A DNA stretch of 64,000 nucleotides from Actinobacillus porcitonsillarum (GCF_003101015.1 NZ_CP029206.1:992001-1056000), one strand, 5' to 3'. Positions 40,189-53,095 are shown, counted from the first letter of the stretch. A program made the numbers and translations. The notes: generated from the letters alone by a model not told the origin.

Positions 40189-41951
40189 TGTTTAGTATAA
40201 AGATAAAACGTGTTTGGGCGGTGCTTTTTATGCTTTGGGTGGGTGCTTCTGCTCATGCAGGCATTTTTGATCGCAAACCGCAGTTTTTAACTTCTCAAGA
40301 AGCATTTGCCTTTTCTTCCCAACAAAAAAATGGGGTATTGGCATTAAATTGGCAGATTGCAGAAGGATATTATCTCTATCAAAAAGAGATCTCACTCACG
40401 CCACAAAATGCGATCTTGGGGCAATGGCAATTTCCGCAAGCGGAGCGTTATCACGATGAATTTTTTGGCGATGTAGATATTTTCCGCCAACAGTTATCCT
40501 TAAATGTGCCGATTCAGCAAGCCGAAAACGGGACGGTTGAGGTGCGTTATCAAGGCTGTACGAAAGGCTTTTGTTATCCGCCTGAAACCGTTAGCGTAAC
40601 TTTAGATAAAGCGTTGTTAAATGCGCAAGCGGTCGAATCGACAGAAACATTTGCAAAAAATACCGAAAATACAACCGCTTCTCCTGTGAGCGAACAAGAT
40701 CAACTAGCAAAACAACTTTCTACGAATGTGTTTTCGGTTTTCTGGTTTTTCATTTTAGGATTAGGCTTAGCCTTTACGCCTTGCGTCTTGCCGATGTTGC
40801 CTTTACTCTCTGCCATTGTGATGGGCAATAAGACACGCCCAACCCGATTACGTGCGGCATTGTTGAGTTTTAGCTACGTGCAAGGCATGGCTTTAACTTA
40901 TACGTTGCTAGGGTTAGCCGTTTCGGCGATTGGCTTACCCTTTCAAGTGGCATTGCAGAGTCCGCCTGTGTTAATTGGTTTATCGGTATTGTTTATTTTG
41001 CTCGCAGCTTCCATGTTCGGGCTGTTTGAAATCCGTTTACCCAATGCATGGCAACAGAAATTAAACCAAATGAGCCAACAGCAACAAGGCGGTGCAGTTG
41101 GTAGTGTGTTTGTGATGGGAATGATTGCTGGGCTGATTGCCTCGCCTTGTACCTCGGCGCCACTCTCCGGTGCATTACTTTATGTTGCTCAATCGGGTGA
41201 CCTGTTTATTGGCGCATTAGCCTTATATTTGTTGGCGTTGGGTATGGGGTTACCTTTAATGCTGATTACCTTATTTGGGCATCAAGTATTGCCAAAATCC
41301 GGCGAGTGGTTGCTACACGTCAAAACCGCTTTTGGCTTTGTGATGCTGGCGTTACCGGTGTTCTTATTAGCACGGGTTTTACCGGCAAATGCGGAGCCTT
41401 TGATGTGGTCGGCATTAGCAATGGCATTTTTAGCGTGGCTGATTTCGCTGACGTCAGGTAAGGGACTTTTCAAATTAGCTTTACGGCTCGGTTTATTGGG
41501 TTTATTCGGTTTAAGTGCATATCCATGGGTAAATTGGGTGTGGCAGCCTGAAAAAGCTGCTTTACAACAGCCTCAATTGGCTTTGACCCGTATTCACTCT
41601 TTGGCTGAATTAGAAACGCAATTACAAGCCGCACAAGGCAAAAAAGTGATGTTAGATTTATATGCGGATTGGTGTGTGGCGTGTAAGGAATTTGAAAAAT
41701 ATACCTTTAGCGATCCTATGGTGCAGCAAAAGCTCTCTGAAATGGTCGTACTACAAATTGATATGACTCACAATTCGCCTGAAAATAGTGCGTTAATGAA
41801 ACATTTTCAGGTGTTAGGTTTACCGACTATTCTGTTTTTTGACGAGCAAGGACGTGAACTGACACAATCCAGAGTTACCGGATTTTTAGCCGCACAGCCT
41901 TTTTTAGATTGGCTTAATTCTTTAAATAAGGAACAACATGAATCAAGATAA
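40185..41951 (+). CDS. dsbD: Thiol:disulfide interchange protein DsbD
   Basis: Inner membrane protein that passes electrons from cytoplasmic thioredoxin to periplasmic DsbC and cytochrome maturation. The signal peptide ends SAHAG. Three redox pairs are intact: CTKGFC in the N-terminal domain, Cys in FTPCVLPMLP and ASPCTSAPLS in the membrane domain, and CVAC in the C-terminal thioredoxin domain. About eight helices are present. I start at ATG 40185, overlapping the yrbG stop; ATG 40188 is equally possible. The product has 588 residues. Confidence 0.95.
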   Translation: MMFSIKIKRVWAVLFMLWVGASAHAGIFDRKPQFLTSQEAFAFSSQQKNGVLALNWQIAEGYYLYQKEISLTPQNAILGQWQFPQAERYHDEFFGDVDIFRQQLSLNVPIQQAENGTVEVRYQGCTKGFCYPPETVSVTLDKALLNAQAVESTETFAKNTENTTASPVSEQDQLAKQLSTNVFSVFWFFILGLGLAFTPCVLPMLPLLSAIVMGNKTRPTRLRAALLSFSYVQGMALTYTLLGLAVSAIGLPFQVALQSPPVLIGLSVLFILLAASMFGLFEIRLPNAWQQKLNQMSQQQQGGAVGSVFVMGMIAGLIASPCTSAPLSGALLYVAQSGDLFIGALALYLLALGMGLPLMLITLFGHQVLPKSGEWLLHVKTAFGFVMLALPVFLLARVLPANAEPLMWSALAMAFLAWLISLTSGKGLFKLALRLGLLGLFGLSAYPWVNWVWQPEKAALQQPQLALTRIHSLAELETQLQAAQGKKVMLDLYADWCVACKEFEKYTFSDPMVQQKLSEMVVLQIDMTHNSPENSALMKHFQVLGLPTILFFDEQGRELTQSRVTGFLAAQPFLDWLNSLNKEQHESR

Positions 41952-42507
41952 TCATAAAATTGAAGATATTATTCACATTTTTAACCACTGTTTTGCAGAG
42001 GAATACAATACTCGCTTAGAAAAGGGGGAAGATTATCCCATTTATTTACCCGCTTTTTTAAATGAAGGGGGAGAGCCTTCAGAACGTCCATACCACGTCA
42101 TTTTATTTGCGCATGGTTATTACAGCAGCGCATTGCACGAAATTTCTCACTGGCTCGTGGCAGGAGAAGCACGCCGTCAATTGGAGGATTTCGGTTATTG
42201 GTATGAGCCTGATGGTCGCTCGGCTGAACGCCAGCGTGAGTTTGAATCGGTAGAAGTGAAACCACAAGCCATTGAGTGGGTATTAGCCAATGCGGCAGGC
42301 TTCCGTTATTTTGCCAGTGCGGATAATCTTTCGGGGAACCCGGGGGATAACTCTGCCTTTAAGCAAGCGGTGTATGACCAAGTAAAAATCTATGCGGAGC
42401 GTGGTTATTTACCCAAACGCGCGGAAATTTTACGTAAAGCCTTAGCTGAATTTTATGGCACGCCGGATAAAATTGATTTAAATCAGTTTGATTTGGCGAG
42501 GATTTAG
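41938..42507 (+). CDS. epmC: Elongation factor P hydroxylase EpmC (YfcM)
   Basis: Hydroxylates the lysylated EF-P residue, the last step of EF-P modification in E. coli. The 189 residues include the metal-site motif ALHEISHWLVAG and the conserved ARRQLEDFGYWYEPDGR. Its start overlaps the end of dsbD by 14 bp, so it is the third gene of a tightly packed operon. EF-P and EpmA/B genes are not in this window. Confidence 0.9.
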   Translation: MNQDNHKIEDIIHIFNHCFAEEYNTRLEKGEDYPIYLPAFLNEGGEPSERPYHVILFAHGYYSSALHEISHWLVAGEARRQLEDFGYWYEPDGRSAERQREFESVEVKPQAIEWVLANAAGFRYFASADNLSGNPGDNSAFKQAVYDQVKIYAERGYLPKRAEILRKALAEFYGTPDKIDLNQFDLARI

Positions 42508-42540
42508 GGTATTTGAGGTATGTGTGTCACACACCGAAAC

Positions 42541-42560
42541 GGGCGCCACGCTGGCGTCCG
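42541..42560. repeat. Degenerate GTAG REP-like palindrome
   Basis: GGGCGCCACGCTGGCGTCCG is a core copy whose head is lost on the left. It lies between the convergent epmC and yggS. Confidence 0.68.
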
Positions 42561-42572
42561 TATCATCAAGCT

Positions 42573-43265
42573 TTACGCCACTTTCCCATAAACTCTTGCC
42601 CCAAAAATCGCCGTACCAATTCTTACCATGGTCGAGCCACATTCAATGGCACTTTGCATATCATCTGACATTCCCATAGAAAGCGTATCTATACCGCTAA
42701 AGGTTTGCTGCAAGCGGTGGAAAAGTTGCTCCATTTTACGCAAAGCAACTTTTTGCTGTTCAGGATCGCTTTCGGGTTTTGGAATTGCCATTAACCCTCT
42801 TAAACGGAGGTTGGGTAAAGAAGCGATTTGCTGTGCCAATTCGAGCATTTCTTCAGGGGCAATACCGGATTTTGAGCTTTCATCGCTGATATTGATTTGA
42901 ATCAGTACATTTAAGGGGGCTTTTCCCACTGGTCGTTGCTCATTGAGGCGTTCGGCAATCTTGAGACGATCTACGGTTTGGATCCAGTCAAAATGCTCAG
43001 CAACGAGGCGGGTTTTGTTTGATTGGAGTGGACCGATAAAATGCCATTCAACTTCTTTGTTTTCTTTAAAGTAGTGAATTTTTTCTACACCTTCTTGTAC
43101 GTAATTCTCGCCAAAAGCTTTTTGTCCGGCTTGGATCGCCTCTTCAATAGCTTGTACAGGTTTCGTTTTCGAAACTGCCAGCAGGCGGATATCTGAACGT
43201 TGGCATTGATGAGCAATCTGTTGAATACGTTGTTGAATTTGAGATAAGTTTTGAGAAATCGACAT
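42573..43265 (-). CDS. yggS: YggS family PLP homeostasis protein
   Basis: A 230-residue pyridoxal-phosphate-binding protein (PLPBP), fold III type. AVSKTKP carries the PLP lysine, and MGMSDDMQSAI plus GSTMVRIGTAIFG bind the phosphate. It buffers vitamin B6 and has no known enzyme activity. AGTGAAAG precedes the ATG. It is divergent from kdsC and not next to the yggT/proC genes seen in E. coli. Confidence 0.93.
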   Translation of the reverse strand: MSISQNLSQIQQRIQQIAHQCQRSDIRLLAVSKTKPVQAIEEAIQAGQKAFGENYVQEGVEKIHYFKENKEVEWHFIGPLQSNKTRLVAEHFDWIQTVDRLKIAERLNEQRPVGKAPLNVLIQINISDESSKSGIAPEEMLELAQQIASLPNLRLRGLMAIPKPESDPEQQKVALRKMEQLFHRLQQTFSGIDTLSMGMSDDMQSAIECGSTMVRIGTAIFGARVYGKVA

Positions 43266-43321
43266 CTTTCACTCCAAAAAAGCTATAATGCGAAGATCAT
43301 AACACATTGAAGGATAAAAAC

Positions 43322-43858
43322 ATGGATTTGACCAAGATAAAGTTAGTGATTACGGATGTGGACGGCGTTTTGACCGATGGTGGCTTGTATTACACCGCAG
43401 AAGGCGAGGTGATGAAACGTTTTCACGTTCACGATGGGTTAGGGGTAAAAATGTTACAAACTTGTGGTATTCAAGTGGCTGTCATTTCCGGTGGTGATCA
43501 TCCCTTATTGCGTAAACGTTTAGAGGTTCTCAAAATTCAGCTTGCCCATTTAGGCAAAATGGAAAAGCGTTCAGCTTGTTTTGATATTATGAAGCAAGCA
43601 GGCGTTACACCTGAACAAACTGCATTTATCGGTGATGACACTTTAGATTTACCGGCATTTGAGGTTTGTGGTTTAGCGATTGCGACACGTAACGCTCATG
43701 ATTATGTCAAGGCAAAAGCTGATTGGATACTGGAAAAAGCCGGGGGAGAAGGGGCTTTTCGTGAGGTGTCAGATAAAATTCTAGAAGCGCAAGGTTTTGG
43801 GGATATTTTCCGTACGGCCGATGGTTTTTTAACGGTAGCGGAGAAGATGGCGCAATAA
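43322..43858 (+). CDS. kdsC: KDO-8-phosphate phosphatase KdsC
   Basis: HAD-family phosphatase in lipopolysaccharide KDO synthesis. The nucleophile motif is DVDGVLTDGG near residue 10, with later ISGG and GDDTLDLPAF. I start at ATG 43322, after GAAGGATAAAAAC, rather than the upstream in-frame start. The product has 178 residues. kdsD, lptC and yrbG are not adjacent, so the E. coli yrb cluster is split. Confidence 0.92.
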   Translation: MDLTKIKLVITDVDGVLTDGGLYYTAEGEVMKRFHVHDGLGVKMLQTCGIQVAVISGGDHPLLRKRLEVLKIQLAHLGKMEKRSACFDIMKQAGVTPEQTAFIGDDTLDLPAFEVCGLAIATRNAHDYVKAKADWILEKAGGEGAFREVSDKILEAQGFGDIFRTADGFLTVAEKMAQ

Positions 43859-43862
43859 GAAA

Positions 43863-43897
43863 AAGCGGTTGGATTTTGTAAACAAAATTCAACCGCT
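43863..43897. terminator. Hairpin of paired uptake sequences between kdsC and the barrel gene
   Basis: AAGCGGTTGGATTTTG and CAAAATTCAACCGCTT form a near-perfect hairpin between two convergent genes. It could serve both. Confidence 0.72.
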
Positions 43898-43915
43898 TGT
43901 ATATGGGGATATAAT

Positions 43916-44434
43916 CTAGAATCGATATCCTACGTTAGCCGTAAAATCATTACCTTTTAATTTTGTACCGCTACGTTTTAAGTTGTTACGTGTATATTCT
44001 GCACCAACTTCAACATTGCTTGATACAGCATATTTTGCGCCGGCACCATAGCCAAAGCCACGGTAAGTTTCATCGCCTACTTTACTTGAGCTCGCATCCA
44101 CTTTTACATAAGGTAGTAAATCTGAACCTACACGGTAGCCTTGTTGGTAAGCAACGGTGTATTTATTTTTCTGTTTTACATCGTTAAAAACTTTCGTACT
44201 ACCTACTTTTGCTTTACCTTGAACGATACCAACAAAGTTGTTACCGTAGTCCATACCATAATCTACAACAAGTGCCGGGCCGGTGGATTGTTTACCTTTT
44301 ACGCCATCAACTTTATATTTTGCGGTAGTTAAATCAACACCTACGCCTAAGCCTGTAAAAGTTTCACCTACCGGTGCAGCAAAAGCAGAGGCAGAAAATA
44401 GACCTGCTAATGTAAGTACTGCCATTTTTTTCAT
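43916..44434 (-). CDS. Small outer membrane beta-barrel protein
   Basis: A 172-residue exported protein. MKKMAVLTLAGLFSASAFAA is a signal peptide. The mature part alternates polar and aromatic residues in strands and ends YTRNNLKRSG...DFTANVGYRF, with terminal Phe typical of outer membrane proteins. It resembles the small porin-like or opacity-like barrels of eight strands. I cannot name a specific function. AAGGATTCG precedes the ATG. Confidence 0.75.
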   Translation of the reverse strand: MKKMAVLTLAGLFSASAFAAPVGETFTGLGVGVDLTTAKYKVDGVKGKQSTGPALVVDYGMDYGNNFVGIVQGKAKVGSTKVFNDVKQKNKYTVAYQQGYRVGSDLLPYVKVDASSSKVGDETYRGFGYGAGAKYAVSSNVEVGAEYTRNNLKRSGTKLKGNDFTANVGYRF

Positions 44435-44505
44435 AATCGAATCCTTATTGATATCTTAAAAAGAATAGTAAGCCCTGTGGGCTTAATAAAATAGACAAAG
44501 CTGTC

Positions 44506-45225
44506 TTATTCAAGTTCACCGCAAAAACGATAACCTTCGCCATGTACGGTAATAATGATCTCTGGCGTATTCGGATGATCTTCAAAATGTTTGCGAATTC
44601 GGCGAATTGTCACATCAACTGTGCGATCGTGCGGTTTTAATTCACGCCCGGTCATTTTTAGTAAAAGATCTTCACGGGTTTGAATTTTTCCTGGATTTTC
44701 ACAAAAGTGGAGTAATGCTCTAAATTCACTACGTGGTAATTTATTTTCTTCGCCTTCAGGGCTAATTAGACTACGACTGTTAATATCTAATGTCCAACCA
44801 TTAAAGTGATACTGTTCAATGTTTTGAGGTTGATGATGTTTGTCTTTATCCTCACTCATTGTTCTGCTAAGCAGGTTTCTTGCTCTAATCGTGAGCTCCC
44901 GAGGGTTAAAGGGTTTAGTGATATAGTCATCAGCCCCAATTTCTAAGCCTAAAATTTTATCGATTTCATTATCTCGCCCTGTGAGAAACATTAAGGCAAC
45001 TTCGGTTGTCTCTCTCAATTCACGAGCTAACATGAGTCCATTTTTTCCGGGTAAATTGATATCCATAATCACTAAGTGAATTGTCTGCTTTGCAAGAATT
45101 TCATGCATTTGCGTGCCGTCAATTGCTTCAAATACATTGTAGCCTTCAGCTTCAAAGATATTTTTTAATGTATTACGTGTGACAGCTTCATCTTCAACAA
45201 TTAAGACCTGTGGATTATTCTGCAT
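44506..45225 (-). CDS. arcA: Response regulator ArcA
   Basis: Regulates the switch between aerobic and anaerobic metabolism under the sensor ArcB. In the receiver domain the phosphorylation site is Asp in [12 protein letters not shown], and K is in ITKPFNP. The C-terminal winged-helix domain ([17 protein letters not shown]) is OmpR-type. The 239-residue length and [12 protein letters not shown] end match ArcA. arcB is not nearby, as expected. Confidence 0.95.
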   Translation of the reverse strand: MQNNPQVLIVEDEAVTRNTLKNIFEAEGYNVFEAIDGTQMHEILAKQTIHLVIMDINLPGKNGLMLARELRETTEVALMFLTGRDNEIDKILGLEIGADDYITKPFNPRELTIRARNLLSRTMSEDKDKHHQPQNIEQYHFNGWTLDINSRSLISPEGEENKLPRSEFRALLHFCENPGKIQTREDLLLKMTGRELKPHDRTVDVTIRRIRKHFEDHPNTPEIIITVHGEGYRFCGELE

Positions 45226-45377
45226 AATAGAGATTCCTCAATTTTTTGAAATGACGTAATAGTAACATTTCAATAATGTTGCGAAATTGTATCATTGTAC
45301 CTGATGGTAACGGTTACTCAAAAAAGTTATTTACCGTTTTTTTACGCTTAATCAAATTTTTAACAAATTTGATTATT

Positions 45378-47368
<1,991 letters not shown>

Positions 47369-47610
47369 TTAGAAAAAAATTGTAAATCATCATGTATATG
47401 ATAAAGCAAAATGTAGCATTTGAATAATCTTTTCTGCCTAATAGTAAGAAAAATGCACTATTTATAAGACATAAAAAGTAAAATGACATTTCTTATTTTG
47501 ATTTTTGCAAAAAATTGCCAGAATCAGACCGCTTTTATTTCCTCTTTTGGCGGATAACCGCTATAATCAGAAGAATTTTTTTATTTTGTTTTTTTAAGAT
47601 ACCGTCACCC

Positions 47611-48576
47611 ATGCAACTGATTCGAGGATTCCATAATTTAGCCAATCACTCTGTATTTCAACAAGGGTGTGCTTTATCTATCGGGAACTTTGATGGGGTG
47701 CATTTAGGGCATCAAAACATTTTGGCTCGCTTAAATGAAAAAGCAAAAACACTGAATTTTCCTTCGGTGGTGATGGTATTTGAACCTCAACCTCGAGAGT
47801 TTTTTGCAAAAAAATCAGGAAATTCAACCGCTAAGCCTCCGGCAAGATTGATGCGTTTAAGAGATAAACTTAAGTATTTAGAAAAAGCCGGGGTTGATTT
47901 TGTGCTTTGCGTGCGTTTTTCAGCACAATTTGCAAAACTGACGGCAAACGAATTTATTGAAAAATTGTTGGTAGAACGGTTAAACGTGCGCTATTTAAGC
48001 GTGGGCGATGACTTCCATTTTGGTTCGGATCGAAGCGGTAATTATCAAACGTTGCTTAATGCGGGTAAAACACTAGGGTTTGAGGTTGAAGAAAGCCATA
48101 CACACAGCTTTGGTCGCGAAAGAATCAGCAGCTCTTTAATTCGTGACGCATTAAGTAAAGATGAATTAACGTTAGCCGCAAAACTACTGGGTAAACCTTA
48201 TTCCATCGGTGGGCGTGTCGCTCATGGGAATAAATTAGGTAGAACCATTGGCTTTCCTACCGCAAACATTATGCTCAATCGTTTAGTGACACCTCTGCAA
48301 GGCGTTTATGCGGTAAAAATAGAGACAAAGTGCGGTATATATAACGGTATTGCCAATGTGGGGAACCGCCCAACGATTAATGGAACAAAGCCCTTGTTGG
48401 AAGTGCATATCTTAGATTTTAACCGTTCGATTTACGGCGAAGCTGTCGAAGTGAGCTTTTTGGAAAAAATTCGTAATGAAGTGAAATTCCCTAGCTTTGA
48501 AGCGTTAAGGGAACAAATCGAAAAAGATAGGCAACAAGCGGTAGAATTTTTTAAAGAATTTACAAGTTTAAATTAA
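47611..48576 (+). CDS. ribF: Bifunctional riboflavin kinase / FAD synthetase RibF
   Basis: Makes FMN and FAD from riboflavin. The N-terminal nucleotidyltransferase has [11 protein letters not shown] and [10 protein letters not shown]; the C-terminal kinase has [11 protein letters not shown] and [11 protein letters not shown] start at ATG 47611 ([10 protein letters not shown]), the usual family start; the longer open frame is rejected. The product has 321 residues. It lies 23 bp upstream of ileS, the standard order, but lspA does not follow ileS here. Confidence 0.94.
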   Translation: MQLIRGFHNLANHSVFQQGCALSIGNFDGVHLGHQNILARLNEKAKTLNFPSVVMVFEPQPREFFAKKSGNSTAKPPARLMRLRDKLKYLEKAGVDFVLCVRFSAQFAKLTANEFIEKLLVERLNVRYLSVGDDFHFGSDRSGNYQTLLNAGKTLGFEVEESHTHSFGRERISSSLIRDALSKDELTLAAKLLGKPYSIGGRVAHGNKLGRTIGFPTANIMLNRLVTPLQGVYAVKIETKCGIYNGIANVGNRPTINGTKPLLEVHILDFNRSIYGEAVEVSFLEKIRNEVKFPSFEALREQIEKDRQQAVEFFKEFTSLN

Positions 48577-48599
48577 ATTTTATTAACTGGAACATAAAA

Positions 48600-51416
48600 A
48601 TGACTGATTACAAAAACACATTAAATCTGCCTGAAACAGGCTTTCCGATGCGTGGGGATCTCGCTAAGCGTGAACCTGCGATGTTACAAAATTGGTACGA
48701 CAAAAAGCTCTATCAAAAAATTCGTGAAGCATCAAAAGGGAAAAAATCCTTTATTTTGCACGATGGCCCTCCGTATGCGAACGGGAATATTCACCTTGGT
48801 CACGCCGTTAATAAAATTTTAAAAGATATTATTATTAAATCAAAGACTGCATTAGGTTTTGACTCTCCATATATCCCTGGTTGGGACTGTCACGGTTTGC
48901 CGATTGAGTTGAAAGTAGAAGGTTTGGTGGGTAAGCCAAACGAAAAAATTTCTGCAGCAGAATTCCGTCAAGAATGTCGTAAATATGCGGCAGAACAAGT
49001 TGAAGGGCAAAAAGCAGACTTTATCCGTATGGGCGTGTTAGGCGATTGGGATAATCCATATCTCACGATGAACTTCAATACTGAAGCGAACATTATCCGT
49101 ACATTAGGTAAAGTGATTGCAAATGGTCACTTATACAAAGGTTCAAAACCGGTTCACTGGTGTTTAGATTGTGGATCTTCCCTTGCTGAAGCCGAAGTGG
49201 AATATGAAGATAAAGTCTCGCCGTCAATCTATGTACGTTTTTCTGCGGTAGATCCTGTTGCAGTAGAAGCGAAATTTAATGCTCAGGGCAAAGGAAGCGG
49301 TCAGATTTCTGCGGTGATTTGGACAACAACCCCTTGGACGTTGCCGTCAAACCGTGCGATTGCGTTAAATGCAGAATTAGAATATCAACTTGTACAATTT
49401 GGTGATGAGCGTGTCATTCTTGCGGCAGAACTTCTAGAAGCTGTACAAAAAGCAGCAGGTGTTGAGCAAGTGGACGTGTTAGGTTCAGCGAAAGGCAGTG
49501 ACTTAGAGTTAATGCGTTTTAACCATCCGTTCTATGAGTATAGTGTGCCGTTTATTTTAGGTGATCACGTTACCACCGATGGCGGTACAGGTTTAGTTCA
49601 CACCGCACCGGATCACGGTTTAGACGACTATATTGTAGGTCAAAAATATAAATTAGAAATGGCTTGTTTGGTGGCAAACGATGGTAAATTCGTTTCAACT
49701 ACACCATTCTTTGCAGGCAAAGGCGTGTTTGAAAGTAATGATTTAGTCCTTGAAAAACTGAAAGAAACAGGGGCGTTGCTCAAATTAGAGCGTATCAAAC
49801 ACAGCTATCCGCACTGCTGGCGTCATAAAACTCCGATTATTTTCCGTGCGACACCGCAATGGTTTATCGGTATGGAAACGCAAGGTTTACGCAAACAGGC
49901 ATTAGGCGAAATTAAGCGTGTACGTTGGATCCCAAGTTGGGGCGAAGCACGTATTGATACGATGGTGGCGAACCGTCCTGACTGGTGTATTTCCCGTCAG
50001 CGTACTTGGGGTGTGCCGATGACAATGTTTGTACATAATGAAACTGAACAGCTACACCCACGCACTTTAGAAATTCTTGAAGAAGTGGCAAAACGTGTTG
50101 AGCAAGCAGGCATTCAAGCGTGGTGGGATTTAGATCCGAAAGAAGTGTTAGGCGAAGAAGATGCGAAAATCTATCGTAAAGTGCCTGATACACTTGATGT
50201 ATGGTTCGACTCGGGATCGACCTATGCGTCTGTGGTACAACAACGTCCTGAATTTAACGGCAATTCCGCAGATATGTACCTTGAAGGTTCAGACCAACAC
50301 CGTGGTTGGTTTATGTCGTCATTGATGCTTTCTACGGCAACCGATAATAAAGCACCTTATAATCAAGTGCTTACACATGGTTTCACCGTCGATGAAAAAG
50401 GTCGCAAAATGTCAAAATCACTCGGTAACGTGATTGTGCCAAGTGAGGTGTGGAACAAAAATGGTGCAGATATTTTACGTTTATGGGTCGCTTCTACGGA
50501 CTATACCGGTGAAATTGCGGTTTCGCACAACATTTTAAACAGTGCAGGTGACACTTATCGCCGTATCCGTAATACCGCACGTTTCCTATTAGCGAACTTA
50601 AACGGCTTCGATCCAAAACGTGATCTCGTTAAACCTGAAGAGATGATCGCCTTAGATCGTTGGGCGGTAAGCTGTGCGTTAGATGCACAAAACGACATTA
50701 AAGAAGCCTATGATAACTATCAATTCCACACCGTTGTTCAGCGTTTAATGCGTTTCTGTTCAATCGAAATGGGATCGTTCTATTTAGATATTATCAAAGA
50801 CCGTCAATACACCACTAAAGCGGACAGCCTTGCACGCCGTAGTTGTCAAACAGCGTTATGGCATATTTCTGAAGCATTAGTGCGTTGGATGGCACCGATT
50901 TTATCTTTCACTGCTGATGAAATTTGGGGTTACTTGCCTCGAGTGGAAGGACGTTCAGAATTTGTCTTTACCGAAGAATTTTATACCGGCTTATTCGGTT
51001 TAACTGAAAGCGATAAATTAGACGACAACTACTGGCAAAAACTGTTAAAAGTACGTGCTGAGGTCAACCGTGTATTAGAGCAAGCACGTAACGACAAGTT
51101 AATCGGTGCAGGTCTTGAAGCGAAAGTCACCGTTTATGCAAATGATGATATTCGTCCGTTGTTAGAACAGTTAGGCAACGAGTTACGTTTCGTGTTAATC
51201 ACTTCACAAGCGATGATTAAACCACTTGCCGAAGCCGATGTTGCTGAAGGCGAATTAGCTGGTCTTGCGGTGAAAGTAGAGAGAGCTGACGGTGAAAAAT
51301 GCCCACGTTGCTGGCACTATGCGACAGATATTGGTGCAAATGCAGAACACGCTGAGATTTGTGGGCGTTGTGTGGAGAATGTGGCAGGCGAAGGCGAAAC
51401 TCGTCGTTTTGCTTAG
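48600..51416 (+). CDS. ileS: Isoleucyl-tRNA synthetase
   Basis: Class I synthetase, 938 residues. The HIGH motif is in [13 protein letters not shown] near residue 56, and KMSKS is in [10 protein letters not shown] near residue 602. The editing domain (CP1) contains [11 protein letters not shown]. The C-terminal zinc site has CPRCWHY and CGRC. It has the short bacterial form typical of chromosomal ileS (mupirocin-sensitive type by length and motif). Confidence 0.97.
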   Translation: MTDYKNTLNLPETGFPMRGDLAKREPAMLQNWYDKKLYQKIREASKGKKSFILHDGPPYANGNIHLGHAVNKILKDIIIKSKTALGFDSPYIPGWDCHGLPIELKVEGLVGKPNEKISAAEFRQECRKYAAEQVEGQKADFIRMGVLGDWDNPYLTMNFNTEANIIRTLGKVIANGHLYKGSKPVHWCLDCGSSLAEAEVEYEDKVSPSIYVRFSAVDPVAVEAKFNAQGKGSGQISAVIWTTTPWTLPSNRAIALNAELEYQLVQFGDERVILAAELLEAVQKAAGVEQVDVLGSAKGSDLELMRFNHPFYEYSVPFILGDHVTTDGGTGLVHTAPDHGLDDYIVGQKYKLEMACLVANDGKFVSTTPFFAGKGVFESNDLVLEKLKETGALLKLERIKHSYPHCWRHKTPIIFRATPQWFIGMETQGLRKQALGEIKRVRWIPSWGEARIDTMVANRPDWCISRQRTWGVPMTMFVHNETEQLHPRTLEILEEVAKRVEQAGIQAWWDLDPKEVLGEEDAKIYRKVPDTLDVWFDSGSTYASVVQQRPEFNGNSADMYLEGSDQHRGWFMSSLMLSTATDNKAPYNQVLTHGFTVDEKGRKMSKSLGNVIVPSEVWNKNGADILRLWVASTDYTGEIAVSHNILNSAGDTYRRIRNTARFLLANLNGFDPKRDLVKPEEMIALDRWAVSCALDAQNDIKEAYDNYQFHTVVQRLMRFCSIEMGSFYLDIIKDRQYTTKADSLARRSCQTALWHISEALVRWMAPILSFTADEIWGYLPRVEGRSEFVFTEEFYTGLFGLTESDKLDDNYWQKLLKVRAEVNRVLEQARNDKLIGAGLEAKVTVYANDDIRPLLEQLGNELRFVLITSQAMIKPLAEADVAEGELAGLAVKVERADGEKCPRCWHYATDIGANAEHAEICGRCVENVAGEGETRRFA

Positions 51417-51430
51417 TTTCTATTTCATTC

Positions 51431-51502
51431 GTAGGGGCGGGGTTTATCCCCGCCCGAAATCATATTGATATTTTAGAGGGTGGGGATAACCCCCACCCCT
51501 AC
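51431..51502. repeat. GTAG REP-like pair, core CGGGG-CCCCG
   Basis: The left half GTAGGGGCGGGGTTTATCCC matches the left half of the copy near 27882. The right half ends CCCCCACCCCTAC with one extra C relative to that copy. It lies after ileS. Confidence 0.82.
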
Positions 51503-51618
51503 AAAATAGATATTACAAAAAACTGATTAAAACTCACCGCTTGTTGCGGTTAGAACTACCTTCTGAACCATCTGAGCGTGTTTCAATACACGCAAAGAAA
51601 AGTAACAGAGGACTAACA

Positions 51619-52986
51619 ATGCTTATTCTAAATAAACAAACCCGTGCAAAACGCCACTTAGACAATCTCACCTTCATACCCCAAGCGGTAGAAAAAGTGG
51701 ATTTTCTAACAAGCAGCACTGCGTTTAAACAACAAATTTTAGCGTTAATCAAACAAGCAAAATTTCGCATTTATCTTACCGCTCTCTATTTTGAAAAAGA
51801 TGAAGCTGGGCAAGAGATTTTAGATGCACTTTATCAAGCGAAATTAGCTAACCCACAGCTGGAAATCAAAATCCTTGTGGATTGGCATAGGGCGCAACGT
51901 GGGCGTATCGGCGAAGAAACCCAAAGTTCAAACGCTGACTGGTACACCCAAATTCGTGAAAAATATGCCCTTCCAACGGAGCAAGAGATTGCGTTTTATG
52001 GCGTTCCTGTCAATAAACGTGAGATCTTCGGCGTGTTGCACCTAAAAGGTTTTGTGTTTGATGATATTCTGCTTTATAGCGGAGCCAGTATCAACAACGT
52101 CTATTTGCAGCAGTTTGAGCGTTATCGCTACGACCGCTATCATCAAATAGAAAATAAAACGCTGGCAGACAGTTGGGTTAATTTTATTCAGCAGAATATT
52201 TTGACTAACCCGGCGGTAAATCGTTTGGATCAAACAAATCGTCCAAAAACCATTGAAATTCGACCGCTTGTAAAAGCTTTCCGTAAGGAGCTTAGCCAAC
52301 AGGAATATCGTTTTAATGGGCAGCTAATGGATAATGAACAGCTAATGGTTTCGCCATTGGTCGGGCTAGGGCGTAAAAATCCGCTGAATAAAACGATTGA
52401 AGCTCTGTTTTTCCAAGTAAAACAAAAATTAACGATTTGTACACCTTATTTCAATTTTCCTCGTTCAATTAACCAACGAATTGAGTGGTTATTGGAAAAT
52501 GGCAAGCAAATAGAAATTATTGTCGGCGATAAAACGGCGAACGACTTTTTCACGCCACCTGAAGAAAAATTTACGATGGCATCGGCATTGCCGTATTTGT
52601 ATGAGAAAAATTTACGAGCGTTTGCGAAAAAGTTTGATCACTATATTCAAAATGGGCAATTAACAATCCGCTTGTGGAAAGATGACAAGAACAGCTATCA
52701 CTTAAAAGGTGTATGGATTGATGAACGTTATATTCTACTCACAGGCAATAATTTAAACCCACGTGCTTGGAAATTAGATGCAGAAAATGCGGTGTTAATT
52801 TCAGATCCGAAAGGCGAATTAACCGAAAAATCTCAGGCAGAATTAGCGCAAATTCGTACCCATACGACTGTGCTTACCCATTATAGTGATTTAGAACAGC
52901 TAAAAGATTATCCAGAAAATGTGCGTAAGTTACTGAAGAAATTCGGGCAGGTTAAACTAGATAAAGTAGTTAAAATGCTTTTATAG
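51619..52986 (+). CDS. pssA: Phosphatidylserine synthase PssA (PLD type)
   Basis: CDP-diacylglycerol-serine O-phosphatidyltransferase, the first step to phosphatidylethanolamine. It is a phospholipase D-superfamily protein of 455 residues with two HxK motifs: HLKGFVFDD near residue 142 and HLKGVWIDE near residue 360, followed by TGNNLNPRAW. I start at ATG 51619 (MLILNKQTRAK), matching the E. coli length of 451. It probably acts at the membrane face as a peripheral protein. Confidence 0.93.
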   Translation: MLILNKQTRAKRHLDNLTFIPQAVEKVDFLTSSTAFKQQILALIKQAKFRIYLTALYFEKDEAGQEILDALYQAKLANPQLEIKILVDWHRAQRGRIGEETQSSNADWYTQIREKYALPTEQEIAFYGVPVNKREIFGVLHLKGFVFDDILLYSGASINNVYLQQFERYRYDRYHQIENKTLADSWVNFIQQNILTNPAVNRLDQTNRPKTIEIRPLVKAFRKELSQQEYRFNGQLMDNEQLMVSPLVGLGRKNPLNKTIEALFFQVKQKLTICTPYFNFPRSINQRIEWLLENGKQIEIIVGDKTANDFFTPPEEKFTMASALPYLYEKNLRAFAKKFDHYIQNGQLTIRLWKDDKNSYHLKGVWIDERYILLTGNNLNPRAWKLDAENAVLISDPKGELTEKSQAELAQIRTHTTVLTHYSDLEQLKDYPENVRKLLKKFGQVKLDKVVKMLL

Positions 52987-53029
52987 TTTATTGCGTAATA
53001 GTACTAACAGTACAATAAAAGGATATGCA

Positions 53030-53095
53030 GGGACGCCACGCTGGCGTCCATTAAATATAAGTCAAGTAAAATGGACGCCAGCGTGGCGTCCCTAC
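53030..53095. repeat. GTAG REP-like pair, core ACGCCA-TGGCGT
   Basis: GGGACGCCACGCTGGCGTCC and its inverted partner GGACGCCAGCGTGGCGTCCC are separated by about 24 bp; CTAC ends the right side. It lies between pssA and rlmB. Confidence 0.82.

Noticed and set aside
53030-53095. REP-like pair considered as a simple terminator of pssA
   Set aside because: No T run after it, and the same sequence occurs at unrelated places, including between genes where termination is not needed.
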